Assembly (NCBI RefSeq): GCF_020102855.1
Contig: NZ_JADHZD010000004.1
Span: forward strand, 248,001 to 312,000
Source of the DNA: Nocardioides lacusdianchii
GTDB taxonomy: Bacteria > Actinomycetota > Actinomycetes > Propionibacteriales > Nocardioidaceae
Length of the DNA: 64,000 bases
Reading direction: 5' to 3'
The notes beneath the pieces are model-generated. The model was given only the letters and a program-made list of their open reading frames with translations. It had not been told where the DNA came from and did not search any database. Positions 17,230 to 25,753 of the stretch are shown in pieces. The stretch's first letter is position 1; each line of letters starts with the position of its first letter. A program made the position numbers and the translations under genes.

Positions 17230-18239
17230 TGGGACGACCGTTCACGCTGTTCACCGGCCAGTGGGCCGACCTGCCGCTGGAGGAGGTCGCGCGCCTCGCC
17301 GCCTCGTGGGGCTACGACGGCCTCGAGGTCGCGGTGTCCGGCGACCACCTCGACGCGTGGCGCTGGGACGACGACGACTACGTCGCCTCGCGCCTGGCGA
17401 TCCTCGAGGAGCACGGCCTCCAGCTGCACGCGATCTCCAACCACCTCACCGGTCAGGCGATCTGCGACGACCCGATCGACTTCCGCCACCAGGCGATCGT
17501 GCGCGAGCGCGTGTGGGGCGACGGCGACCCCGAGGGGGTGCGCCAGCGCGCCGCGGAGGAGATGAAGCTGACCGCCCGGCTCGCGCAGAAGCTCGGCGTG
17601 AAGACCGTCGTCGGCTTCACCGGGTCCTCGATCTGGCAGTACGTCGCGATGTTCCCGCCCGTGCCGGCCGAGCGCATCGAGGCCGGCTACCAGGACTTCG
17701 CCGACCGGTGGAACCCGATCCTCGACGTCTTCGACGAGTGCGGCGTGCGGTTCGCCCACGAGGTGCACCCGTCCGAGATCGCCTACGACTACTGGACCAC
17801 CCGCCGCGCACTGGACGCCGTCGACAACCGCCCGGCCTTCGGCATCAACTGGGACCCCAGCCACATGCTCTGGCAGGGCATCGACCCGGTCGCCTTCATC
17901 ACCGACTTCGCCGACCGGATCTACCACGTGGACTGCAAGGACACCCGGATGCGGATGGGCGGCGGCCGCAACGGGATCCTCTCCTCGCACCTGCCCTGGG
18001 ACGACCCGCGCCGCGGCTGGACCTTCGTGTCCACCGGGCACGGCGACATCCCGTGGGAGGACTGCTTCCGCACGCTCACCGCGATCGGCTACGACGGCCC
18101 GATCTCGGTCGAGTGGGAGGACGCCGGCATGGACCGGCTGCGGGGTGCTCCGGAGGCGCTGGCGCACCTGCGCTCCCTCGACTTCGACCCGCCGGCGCAG
18201 TCCTTCGACGCCGCCTTCAGCAAGCAGTCGGAGGCCTAG
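17229..18239 (+). CDS. Second sugar isomerase/epimerase-type TIM barrel protein
   Basis: A protein of 336 residues. The sequence follows the AP-endonuclease-2 / xylose-isomerase-like fold: [11 protein letters not shown] early, [11 protein letters not shown] with a candidate metal Glu, [11 protein letters not shown] with Asp and His, YHVDCKD, and SVEWEDAG with the last Glu. It is longer than the first epimerase of the operon and only distantly similar, so the two probably act at different steps. It is the last gene of the catabolic operon; the next gene starts 12 bases later but has an unrelated product. Confidence 0.85.
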   Translation: MGRPFTLFTGQWADLPLEEVARLAASWGYDGLEVAVSGDHLDAWRWDDDDYVASRLAILEEHGLQLHAISNHLTGQAICDDPIDFRHQAIVRERVWGDGDPEGVRQRAAEEMKLTARLAQKLGVKTVVGFTGSSIWQYVAMFPPVPAERIEAGYQDFADRWNPILDVFDECGVRFAHEVHPSEIAYDYWTTRRALDAVDNRPAFGINWDPSHMLWQGIDPVAFITDFADRIYHVDCKDTRMRMGGGRNGILSSHLPWDDPRRGWTFVSTGHGDIPWEDCFRTLTAIGYDGPISVEWEDAGMDRLRGAPEALAHLRSLDFDPPAQSFDAAFSKQSEA

Positions 18240-18250
18240 ACTCACCTCCC

Positions 18251-19069
18251 ATGCGGGGGTTCGGGGTCAAGGACGCGGAGCGCGAGCGGTTCGTCGCACT
18301 CATCGAGGCGGCGTACGCCGACGGCCAGATCGGCCAGGCCGACCGCGACCTGCGCCTGGACAGGGCCCGGGGAGCGGAGACCCGCGACGAGCTCGTCACC
18401 CTGACCCGCGACCTGCGCCCCGTCGCCGGAGCGCCCGCGGCGGCGCCGATGGCGCGCGTGCCGGTGCGAGGTCCGGGGCTGCGGGCACGCCACTCCGGGG
18501 GCGTGCTGGTGGGCCTCAGTCTGTTCCTGGTCGTCGTCGGGGGCGGCGTCGCGGGCCTGGTGGCGCTCTTCGCGCTCGCCGCGGGGCCCTCCTCCGAGAC
18601 CACGTTCCGGGAGGACGTGACCGCCGCGCCGGCGACGACGATCGGGTTCGAGGTCACGCCCGGCCAGCTCCGTCGCTTCGTGGGGTCCTACGAGGAACGG
18701 TTCGGCACCACCCTCGCCCGAGAGGTCCGGGTCGAGCCCGACGGCGTCACCGTGCGGGTCCCGGTGCCGGGAGGGCGGTCGCGGTCGGAGGTGTGGTCCT
18801 ACGACGGGAGCTGGCGCCAGGAGGCGGCCTCGACCCGCGACCCTGCGGCGATGGTCGACCTCGGCACGCTCGGCTCCAGCGGCCTTGCGGCCAATGTCGA
18901 CGCGACGCGCTCCCTGCTGGGGCCGCGCGGTCGGCTGGTGCAGGCGCTCCTGGCCGACCGCGGAGCCGGTCCCCGCATCACCATCCTCGTCCGCTCGCCC
19001 TCGGGCGCGACGGCCCGGCTGGTCACCACGTTGCAGGGCGAGGTCCTGGACGGCCCGACGCGGTCGTGA
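18251..19069 (+). CDS. DUF1707-containing membrane protein
   Basis: A protein of 272 residues. Residues 5-55 fit the actinobacterial DUF1707 pattern (acidic start, RERFVALIEAAYADGQI, then ELVTLTRDL). One membrane helix spans about 84-111. The remaining 160 residues are predicted extracytoplasmic and show a VRVPVPGG segment but no known enzyme motif. DUF1707 is widespread in actinobacteria and has no established biochemical role. It is 11 bases downstream of the sugar operon and could be co-transcribed by read-through. Confidence 0.75.
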   Translation: MRGFGVKDAERERFVALIEAAYADGQIGQADRDLRLDRARGAETRDELVTLTRDLRPVAGAPAAAPMARVPVRGPGLRARHSGGVLVGLSLFLVVVGGGVAGLVALFALAAGPSSETTFREDVTAAPATTIGFEVTPGQLRRFVGSYEERFGTTLAREVRVEPDGVTVRVPVPGGRSRSEVWSYDGSWRQEAASTRDPAAMVDLGTLGSSGLAANVDATRSLLGPRGRLVQALLADRGAGPRITILVRSPSGATARLVTTLQGEVLDGPTRS

Positions 19070-19126
19070 CGCATCCCACGTGACTGCGGCCGCCCGGACG
19101 GCGGCCGCTGCGGCACGATGTGCGGC

Positions 19127-20158
19127 ATGAAGACGAACGCCGGCAACTTCTTCGAGGACTTCACGCTCGGGCAGGTCATCGAGCACGCCACCCCGCGCAC
19201 GATCACCGAGGGTGACCGCGCGCTCTACGGCGCGATCTACCCGACCCGCTTCGCGGTGCCGTCCTCGGCGGAGTTCGCCGCCTCGGTCGGCCTCTCGCCG
19301 CACCCCGTCGAGGAGCTGGTGGGCTTTCACGTCGCCTTCGGCAAGACCGTCGCCGACGTCTCGCTCAACGCGGTCGCCAACCTCGGCTACGCGGAGTGCC
19401 GCTTCCACCTGCCCGTCGTGCCGGGCGACACGCTGCGCACCCGGTCGGAGGTCATCGGCCTCAAGGAGAACTCCAACGGTCGCACGGGCGTGGTCTGGGT
19501 GCGCTCGACCGCGACCAACCAGCGCGGCGAGGTCGTCCTCGACTGGGCGCGCTGGGTGATGGTGCACAAGCGCTCTGCGGAGTCCCCGGCCCCCGAGACC
19601 GTGGTGCCCACGCTCGCCGACGCCGTCGCTCCCGGCGACCTGGTGGTGCCCGCCGGCCTCGACTTCTCGGCGTACGACGCCGCGGCGGCCGGATCGCCGC
19701 ACCGGCTCGGCGACTACGAGGTGGGGGAGCGGATCGACCACGTCGACGGCGTGACCCTCACGGATGCCGAGCACATGATGGCCACGCGCCTGTGGCAGAA
19801 CACCGCGAAGGTGCACTTCAACACCGACGCCCGTCCCGACGGCCGCCGCCTCGTCTACGGCGGCCACGTCATCTCGCTGGCCCGCGCGCTCTCCTTCAAC
19901 GGCCTCGCCAACGCCCAGCTCGTCGCCGCGATCAACGCGGGCGCCCACGTCGCACCGGCCTTCGCCGCCGACACCGTCCACGCGTGGTCGGAGGTGCTGG
20001 ACGTCGCCGAGCTCGCCGCGCCCGGCGTCGGCGCGCTGCGGCTGCGCCTGGTGGCGACCCGTGGACGCGACGAGTCGATGACGCTGCGTGGTGAGGACGG
20101 GAAGTACGCCGACGGCGTGCTGCTCGACCTCGACTACTGGGCGCTCGTCCCGCGCTGA
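19127..20158 (+). CDS. mch: MaoC-like dehydratase, probably mesaconyl-CoA hydratase
   Basis: A protein of 343 residues from ATG 19127; ATG at 19118 would add three residues. It is a double hot-dog protein: a first half with NFFEDFTLGQ, FHVAFGKTVADVSLNAVANLG and GLKENSNGRTGVVWV, and a second half with HMMATRLWQNTAKVHFN and YGGHVISLARALSFNG. The blocks match what is known of mesaconyl-C1-CoA hydratase (beta-methylmalyl-CoA dehydratase), which hydrates mesaconyl-CoA in the ethylmalonyl-CoA pathway. None of the other pathway genes (ccr, ecm, mcl) is in this window. A related MaoC hydratase with another substrate remains possible. Confidence 0.7.
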   Translation: MKTNAGNFFEDFTLGQVIEHATPRTITEGDRALYGAIYPTRFAVPSSAEFAASVGLSPHPVEELVGFHVAFGKTVADVSLNAVANLGYAECRFHLPVVPGDTLRTRSEVIGLKENSNGRTGVVWVRSTATNQRGEVVLDWARWVMVHKRSAESPAPETVVPTLADAVAPGDLVVPAGLDFSAYDAAAAGSPHRLGDYEVGERIDHVDGVTLTDAEHMMATRLWQNTAKVHFNTDARPDGRRLVYGGHVISLARALSFNGLANAQLVAAINAGAHVAPAFAADTVHAWSEVLDVAELAAPGVGALRLRLVATRGRDESMTLRGEDGKYADGVLLDLDYWALVPR

Positions 20159-20160
20159 GG

Positions 20161-21231
20161 TCAGCTCCGCCGCAGGAGGTCCGCCGTGACGAGGTCGAGC
20201 GCCTCGTCGAGGGTCGCGGGCACGGTCGCGACGCCCAGGCGTGCGACCACGGTCGTGGCCGCGGCCAGCAGCTCGGCATCGGTCGCGTCGTCGGGCGTAC
20301 GACCCGCGCGCGGGTCGGCGGGCAGCAGGTCGACGAGGTCGCCGACGACGTCGTACGCCCGTGCGCCCAGCTCGGCGACGGTGGCCTGCGAGCGCTCGAG
20401 GACCCAGGCGTGGTGCCGGGCGGGCAGCACGAACGACTCCCGCTCGGCGGAGCCGGCCAGCGCCTCCGGCACGAACGTGCCCTTGACGTGGCGGGTGAGC
20501 GCCGGTGAGCGGCGCGGGCGGGGGACGCGCTCGTTGACGCGCCGCAGCAGCTCGGCCTCCACGAGCCCGAGCGAGTCGTTCGGTCGGCGCGACTCGGTGT
20601 CGAGCCCCGTCACGTCGAGGCCCAGGACCGCGGCCGTGCGCGACCAGAGCTCGTCGCGCGGCGCGCCCGACGGGGGTACGACGGCGAGGTGGACGCGGTC
20701 GGACGGGAGGCCGGCGGACCAGCGGTCCGCGATGGCGGTCACGTCCTGGTAGCGCCAGAACTTCTGGTCGTCCTCGCCGCGCCGCACGGTGGCGAGGAAG
20801 CGGCGGTAGGGCTGGCGGGCGCCCATCTTCACGCGCTGCTGCCACGCCGAGGGCAGGACGCGGCCGAGGTCGCGTGCGGTGATCACGACGTGGACCTCGT
20901 CGGCCGCGGCGGCGAGGTCGGCCAGCGCCGCGGCAGCCGCGTCGGGTGGTGAGTCGGCGAAGTGCTCGTTGCTGAGGAGGACGTCGCCCGCCCATGATCC
21001 GGTCTCGTCGACGAGGCGCGGCCAGGTCGCGAGCTCGTGCTCGTCGAGCCGCTCGACGTGGGCGGTCATGCCCTTGACCAGCGCGGCGGCGGTGAAGTGC
21101 TCGCGACGACCGGTCCCCGGGAGCAGCAGCCCGCGCTCGCGCAGCTCGTCGCGGTGGCGCCACCAGAGGTCCTGGAGGTAGGTGGTGCCCGACTTGGCCG
21201 TGCCGACGTGGAGGAACACGCGCCGAGCCAT
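20161..21231 (-). CDS. Sulfotransferase-family protein (paralogue)
   Basis: A protein of 356 residues. VGTAKSGTTYLQ at residues 8-19 is the PAPS-binding loop, and VVITARDLGRVLPSAWQQ near 135-152 is the second nucleotide-binding segment. It shares the same layout and several blocks with the sulfotransferase at 4446-5525 (HxGxxKxGTTYLQ, TARDxxxVxxxxWQ, LGLVEAELLRRVN-type helix), so the two are paralogues. It diverges from a broken methyltransferase gene 36 bases away. No signal peptide. The acceptor is unknown. Confidence 0.8.
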   Translation of the reverse strand: MARRVFLHVGTAKSGTTYLQDLWWRHRDELRERGLLLPGTGRREHFTAAALVKGMTAHVERLDEHELATWPRLVDETGSWAGDVLLSNEHFADSPPDAAAAALADLAAAADEVHVVITARDLGRVLPSAWQQRVKMGARQPYRRFLATVRRGEDDQKFWRYQDVTAIADRWSAGLPSDRVHLAVVPPSGAPRDELWSRTAAVLGLDVTGLDTESRRPNDSLGLVEAELLRRVNERVPRPRRSPALTRHVKGTFVPEALAGSAERESFVLPARHHAWVLERSQATVAELGARAYDVVGDLVDLLPADPRAGRTPDDATDAELLAAATTVVARLGVATVPATLDEALDLVTADLLRRS

Positions 21232-21266
21232 GCCGGTGACCCTACTGGGTGCGGCAGACTCCCCCC

Positions 21267-22095
21267 GTGGCCTGGGATCGCGAGTTCTTCTACGACACCT
21301 ACCCGCGCCTCGAGGAGGCCTTCGCGTCGCGCCTCGACGAGAGCCTCGCCCCGCGCGACCCCTCGATCATGCTGCAGGTGGTGCGCGAGCTCGACCTGCC
21401 GCCCGACAGCCGGGTGGTCGACGTCGGCTGCGGTGAAGGGGCCCACGCCTTCCGGCTGGCGACGCACTTCGGCCTGCGGGTCCTCGGCATCGACCCCGTG
21501 CAGCGCCACCTCGACCTGGCCCGCGCGGCCCGGCGCGACCTCGTGCCCGAGATCGCGTCGCGGGTCTCCTTCGAGCGCGGCACCGCGACGGCCCTCCCGA
21601 CGCCCGACGCCCGACGCCTCGCTCGACCTGGTCTGGTGCCGCGACGTGATGGTCCACGTCGAGCACCCCGAGGACGCCTGGGCGGAGTTCGCCCGGGTGC
21701 TGCGTCCGGGCGGCCACGTCGTGTCCTACCAGGTGGTCGCGACCGACCTGCTTCCCCTCGACGAGGCCGACTGGCTCTTCGACGTGATGGGCGTGGTGCC
21801 CGCCAGTGCCGACGCGCGGGTCGTGGACGACGCGATCGCGCGCTCCGGCCTCGAGGTGGTCGACTCGATCGACCTGGCAGGGGAGTGGGGCGAGTGGTCG
21901 CAGGAGCAGGAGGGGGCGGGCGGCCGCGCGCTGCTGCACCTGGCGCGCCTGCTCCGCGAGCCCGAGCGCTACCGCGCCGAGTTCGGCGACGCGGCGTACG
22001 ACGTGATGCTCGGCGACTGCCGGTGGCACGTGCACCGCATGTCGGGCGGTCTCGCAGGACGCCTCGACGTGCTCAGGCAGCCGCGCCGCGGTTAA
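21267..22095 (+). pseudogene. Class I SAM-dependent methyltransferase, frameshifted
   Basis: The first part reads from GTG 21267 (or GTG 21249), with VVDVGCGEGAHAFRL and LGIDP marking the SAM-binding site. Near 21610 the frame is lost, and the sensible protein continues one frame over: TPDASLDLVWCRDVMVHVEH, then RVLRPGGHVVSYQ, ending with the stop at 22093-22095. The cause is visible: three tandem copies of CCGACGC at 21597-21617, where two copies would keep the frame. Removing one copy gives a clean 273-residue methyltransferase. As written, the first part terminates in unrelated sequence far downstream. Either this is a pseudogene, the tract is phase-variable, or the assembly is wrong. Confidence 0.85.
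21597..21617. repeat. Three tandem copies of a 7-bp unit inside the methyltransferase gene
   Basis: CCGACGC occurs three times in tandem and is followed by one more C. The unit length is not a multiple of three, so gain or loss of a copy by slippage switches the reading frame of the methyltransferase gene. Confidence 0.9.
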
Positions 22096-22175
22096 TCGCT
22101 CGACCCCTCTTGACGCCTTTGGCAGGGTGGGTGGTCCGACGCACGAGAGCCCTCACGTCAACCCAGGAGGACCCC

Positions 22176-22361
22176 ATGGCCGACCAGGACCCCAACGCGG
22201 ACATCAAGGCGAAGATGAGGGAGGCCCTCGAGCGCAAGAAGGGCCACGACCACCCCGACGACAGCGCAGCGGCGCGCGAGAAGGCCCACGGCTCGGAGGT
22301 CAACGACAAGAACGTCGCCAAGCCGATGCACCGCCGCAAGGCCGGCGGCGGCGGGGTCTGA
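22176..22361 (+). CDS. Small highly charged protein (DUF5302-like)
   Basis: A 61-residue protein with a strong AGGAGG (22165-22170) five bases before the ATG. It is almost entirely hydrophilic: an acidic start (MADQDPNADIKAKMREALERKK), a His/Asp/Ser middle and a basic Gly-rich tail (HRRKAGGGGV). The pattern fits the small actinobacterial DUF5302 proteins, which have no assigned function. The protein is probably cytoplasmic and partly disordered. It stands alone between the broken methyltransferase and a convergent MFS gene. Confidence 0.7.
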   Translation: MADQDPNADIKAKMREALERKKGHDHPDDSAAAREKAHGSEVNDKNVAKPMHRRKAGGGGV

Positions 22362-22377
22362 GCCCCGGGTCTGAGCC

Positions 22378-23571
22378 TCACGTGCCGGCGGACGGCTCCG
22401 ACACCACGTCGTCCGCCGGCGCGAAGGCGCGCGCCAGCCAGAAGAGCGCCACGACCAGCACCAGCGGCACGGCGAAGCCGACGCGCAGCGAGCCCGCGCC
22501 CACTGCGCCGGTCATGACCGCGCCCAGCAGCGCACCGGCGTAGTTGAACTGGTTGAACCGCGCCACCACCGCGTCCACCCGCGCGTGCCGCGTCGCCGGG
22601 TCGGCGTCCCGACCGGCGAGGGCCGCGGCGGCTGAGAAGCTCAGTGGCGCCACGACCGCGACCCCGCAGCCGAGCAGCGTGAAGCCGACCACGGCCACCG
22701 GCCACGACGGGGCCGCCACCACGAGTGCGAGCGCGACGAACGCGACCGCGGCGCCCGCGCGCAGCAGGCGTACGGCCCCCACCTGCTCGGTGAGCCGGTC
22801 GCCGACCAGGCGCACCAGCCCGCTCGCAACCAGGTAGGGGAGCGTGGCCAGGGCGACCAGGTCCTCCGGGGCGTCGAAGACGTCGTCGAGGTAGACCGGT
22901 CCCCACGTCGCCGCAGCGGTGTCCACCGTGTAGAAGACGACGAGCGCGAGCCCGATCATCACGATCGCGCGCCACGGCACGTCCGTCTCGGTCGAGGTGG
23001 CGGCCGTGCCGTGGTCGCGGGCGAGGTACGGCGCTGCGGTGGCCGCCAGCGGCAGCACCGCGACGGCTGCGACGGCCGACCAGGGTGCCCCGCTCGTCGC
23101 GAGAGTGAGCACGGCTGCGACGACGCCGCCGAGCGTCCACGCGCCGTGGCACGACGGCAGCACGACCCGGCCCATGCGGTGCTCGAGGGCGACCGCCTGC
23201 ATGTTGCCGGTCGCGTCGACCAGCCCCAGCCCCACGCCGTACGCCGCCAGGGCGAGCACGAAGACGAGCGTGGTCGGCGCCAGCACGACCGCGGCCACCG
23301 AGCAGGCGATGACGAGCAGCCCCGCACGCAGCACGACGGCGCTGTCGAGGCGCGGGGCGAGCCGCTCGGCGACGAGCGACCCGGCGCCGGCGAGCAGCAC
23401 CATCATCAGCAGCACCCCGGACAGCGCGAGCTCGCCGAGGTCCCAGCGGTCCTGGAAGCGCGGCAGCCGCGTGGTGAGGCTGATGAAGACCAGGCCCTGG
23501 GTGAAGAAGGCTGCCGCGATCGCCGCGCGGGCGCGCCGCAGGCCGGGGTCCGCGGGCGGCGACGCGCTCAT
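22378..23571 (-). CDS. MFS transporter
   Basis: A protein of about 397 residues; the ATG at 23571 is chosen, with another at 23580 giving three more residues. It has about twelve hydrophobic segments and a basic loop between helices 2 and 3 (VAERLAPRLD) where MFS motif A normally lies. FITQG-type start FFTQGLVFISLTTRLPRFQ and DATGNMQAVALEHRMGR are reminiscent of the YbjJ/fucose-permease-like branch. The substrate cannot be assigned. The gene diverges from the histidine-phosphatase gene with about 50 bases between starts. Confidence 0.8.
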   Translation of the reverse strand: MSASPPADPGLRRARAAIAAAFFTQGLVFISLTTRLPRFQDRWDLGELALSGVLLMMVLLAGAGSLVAERLAPRLDSAVVLRAGLLVIACSVAAVVLAPTTLVFVLALAAYGVGLGLVDATGNMQAVALEHRMGRVVLPSCHGAWTLGGVVAAVLTLATSGAPWSAVAAVAVLPLAATAAPYLARDHGTAATSTETDVPWRAIVMIGLALVVFYTVDTAAATWGPVYLDDVFDAPEDLVALATLPYLVASGLVRLVGDRLTEQVGAVRLLRAGAAVAFVALALVVAAPSWPVAVVGFTLLGCGVAVVAPLSFSAAAALAGRDADPATRHARVDAVVARFNQFNYAGALLGAVMTGAVGAGSLRVGFAVPLVLVVALFWLARAFAPADDVVSEPSAGT

Positions 23572-23620
23572 GCCGAGCATCGTGGCAGGCCTCGCACCGC
23601 TCCGTGGCAGACTCGCGGGC

Positions 23621-24187
23621 ATGTCTGCCCCTGCCCCTGAGCTCTGGCTGGTGCGCCACGGCGAGACCGAGTGGAGCCGCGACGGCAAGCACACCTCCAC
23701 CACCGACCTGCCGCTGACCGAGGTCGGCGAGGCCGCCGCCTGCGAGCTGGCCCCGCGCCTGGCCGACGTGGAGTTCGACCTCGTGCTCACCAGCCCACGC
23801 CAGCGCGCCCGGCGTACGGCCGAGCTGGCGGGCTTCGCCGACGCCGAGCCCGACGAGGACCTCGTCGAGTGGGCCTACGGTGACTACGAGGGCATCACCA
23901 CGCCCGAGATCCGCGAGACCGTGCCCGGCTGGACGGTGTGGACGCACCCGTCGCCGGGTGGCGAGAGCGCCGAGGAAGTGGCTGCCCGCCTGGACCGCGT
24001 CGTGGAGCGTGCCCGCGGCCAGCGCCGCACCCTCGTCTTCGCCCACGGCCACTCGCTGCGGGTGCTCACCGCCCGCTGGCTCGAGCAGTCCGCGACCGAG
24101 GGACGCTTCTTCCGCCTCGACGTCTCGACGATCTCGGTGCTGGGCTTCGAGCGGGAGACCCCCGTCCTGCTGAAGTGGAACAGCTGA
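23621..24187 (+). CDS. Histidine phosphatase family protein (phosphoglycerate mutase-like)
   Basis: A protein of 188 residues. VRHGETEWSRDGKHTS at residues 11-26 carries the catalytic RHG, and a second His lies in FAHGHSLRVL near 145. These enzymes form a phosphohistidine intermediate and act as broad phosphatases or mutases. EWAYGDYEG is the conserved acid/base region. The length suits a small-molecule phosphatase rather than a true glycolytic mutase (about 250 residues). It is seven bases upstream of the PHP gene and probably co-transcribed with it. Confidence 0.88.
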   Translation: MSAPAPELWLVRHGETEWSRDGKHTSTTDLPLTEVGEAAACELAPRLADVEFDLVLTSPRQRARRTAELAGFADAEPDEDLVEWAYGDYEGITTPEIRETVPGWTVWTHPSPGGESAEEVAARLDRVVERARGQRRTLVFAHGHSLRVLTARWLEQSATEGRFFRLDVSTISVLGFERETPVLLKWNS

Positions 24188-24194
24188 GGCCGAC

Positions 24195-25036
24195 GTGCGG
24201 ATCGACCTCCACACCCACTCCGCGGCCAGCGACGGCACCGACACCCCCGGCGACCTGGTGCGCGCGGCCGCGGCGGCCGGGCTGGACGTCGTCGCGCTGA
24301 CCGACCACGACGCGATGTCGGGCTGGGCGGAGGCAGGTCGCGCGGCCGAGGAGGTCGGCATCACGCTCGTGCCGGGCCTCGAGATCAGCACGCGGCTCGG
24401 CCACCGCGGCGTGCACCTGCTCGGCTACCTCCCCGACCCGACGTACCCGCCCCTCGTCGCAGCCCTCGACCGCATCCTCGCCGGCCGCACCGAGCGCACC
24501 CCTGCGATCGTCGCGGCCCTGCGCGGGCACGGCATCGACATCACCGAGGACGACGTACGCCGTGAGGCAGGCGGATCCGTCGCCGCCGGACGCCCCCACG
24601 TCGCCGACGCGCTGGTGCGGATGGGCGTCGCGCGCGACCGCACCCAGGCCTTCGACGACCTGCTCAACCCGGGCCGTCCGGGCTACGCCAACCGCTACGC
24701 CACGCCGCTGGAGGAGATGATCGGGCTCGTCGTCGCGGCCGGCGGCGTCACCGTGATCGCGCACCCCTGGGGCCGCAGCGGACGCTCGGTCCTCGACGAC
24801 GCGGCGCTCGCACGGCTCAAGGACCTCGGCCTCGCCGGCATCGAGGTCGACCACCAGGACCACTCGCCGGCCGAGCGGGCCGAGTGCGCGGCATCGCCCG
24901 CGACCTCGACCTCGCCGTCACCGGCAGCAGCGACCACCACGGGCTCGGCAAGATCGACCACGACCTCGGCGTGCACACGACCGACCCGGAGCAGTACGAA
25001 CGGCTGCTGTCGCTGGCTTCCTCGCAGGCCCCCTGA
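24195..25036 (+). pseudogene. PHP-domain phosphoesterase, frameshifted near the 3' end
   Basis: From GTG 24195 the product has the PHP motifs HTHSAASDG, TDHD, GVHLLGY and IAHPWG. At 24885 the frame shifts: after a GAG codon (24882-24884) the expected family continuation LRGIARDLDLAVTGSSDHHG appears one frame over and ends at TGA 25034-25036. One missing C between 24884 and 24885 explains this and would restore a 280-residue protein. As written, the final metal-binding motif SSDHHG is lost, and translation runs through into the next gene, giving an artificial 487-residue PHP-nucleotidyltransferase chimera. Intact relatives hydrolyse phosphomonoesters such as 3',5'-nucleoside bisphosphates. Confidence 0.85.
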
Positions 25037-25043
25037 GGTCCGC

Positions 25044-25658
25044 GTGCTCGACCACGACGAGATCGTCCGCCTCTACGGGCCGTGGCTGGCGCGCACCCCG
25101 CAGGACGCCGTCGACCTGATGCAGGGCTACGACCGACCGTGGTGGATCGCCGGCGGCTGGGCCATCGAGGCGTACACCGGCATCGCGCGCCCGCACGACG
25201 ACGTCGACCCGAGCATCCTGCGCTCCGATGCCCAGGCGCTGCGGGAGCACCTGTCGGGTCGCCTCGACGTCTGGCAGGCGGACTCGGGCACGCTCCGCCC
25301 GCTGGCGCCCGGGGAGGACCTGCTCTCCGATGAGTGCGAGAACCTCTGGTTGCGCCCGAGTGGTGCGCAGCCGTGGGAGTACGACGTCATCCTGATGCAC
25401 GCCACGCAGACCACCTGGACCTTCAAGCGCGATGCCCGGGTCAGCCTGCCGCTGGCGGAGATCCTCTGGGAGCGGGACGGCATCACCTACCTGCGACCCG
25501 AGGTGCAGCTGCTGCACAAGGCGCGCGCGGTGCGGCCGAAGGACCAGGTGGACTTCGAGGTCTGCGCGCCGCTGCTCGCTCCCACCGCCCGGTCGTGGTT
25601 GCAGAGCTCGCTGGAGCTGGTGGATCCGGGGCACCGCTGGTTGGCCGCGCTCCGCTAG
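25044..25658 (+). CDS. Nucleotidyltransferase-fold protein (aminoglycoside adenylyltransferase-like)
   Basis: A protein of 204 residues from GTG 25044, seven bases after the ancestral PHP stop. WWIAGGWAIEAYTG followed by RPHDDVD (residues about 32-53) is the GG-x-DxD signature of polymerase-beta-like nucleotidyltransferases, closest to small aminoglycoside adenylyltransferase-type proteins. The later EVQLLHKARAVRPKDQVDF block is the helical substrate-side region of that family. It should transfer a nucleotide to a small molecule or protein, but no resistance role can be claimed. Because of the upstream deletion its reading frame is joined to the PHP gene in the assembly. Confidence 0.75.
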   Translation: MLDHDEIVRLYGPWLARTPQDAVDLMQGYDRPWWIAGGWAIEAYTGIARPHDDVDPSILRSDAQALREHLSGRLDVWQADSGTLRPLAPGEDLLSDECENLWLRPSGAQPWEYDVILMHATQTTWTFKRDARVSLPLAEILWERDGITYLRPEVQLLHKARAVRPKDQVDFEVCAPLLAPTARSWLQSSLELVDPGHRWLAALR

Positions 25659-25753
25659 GTACCCGCTCGAAGAAGCCGCCGGGCTTGCGTCATGGGAAAT
25701 CGCGGTCCGAACGCCCGGTTCTCATGACGTCCCGGTCGCGGGACACTCGTCCC

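Noticed and set aside
18242..21163. A 973-codon open frame on the minus strand
   Set aside because: It is antisense to the DUF1707 and mesaconyl-CoA hydratase-like genes and out of frame with the true sulfotransferase; no motif is seen.
24195..25658. A PHP-nucleotidyltransferase fusion protein
   Set aside because: The join depends on a 1-bp deletion: the PHP family's last motif and its own stop lie one frame over before the nucleotidyltransferase starts.
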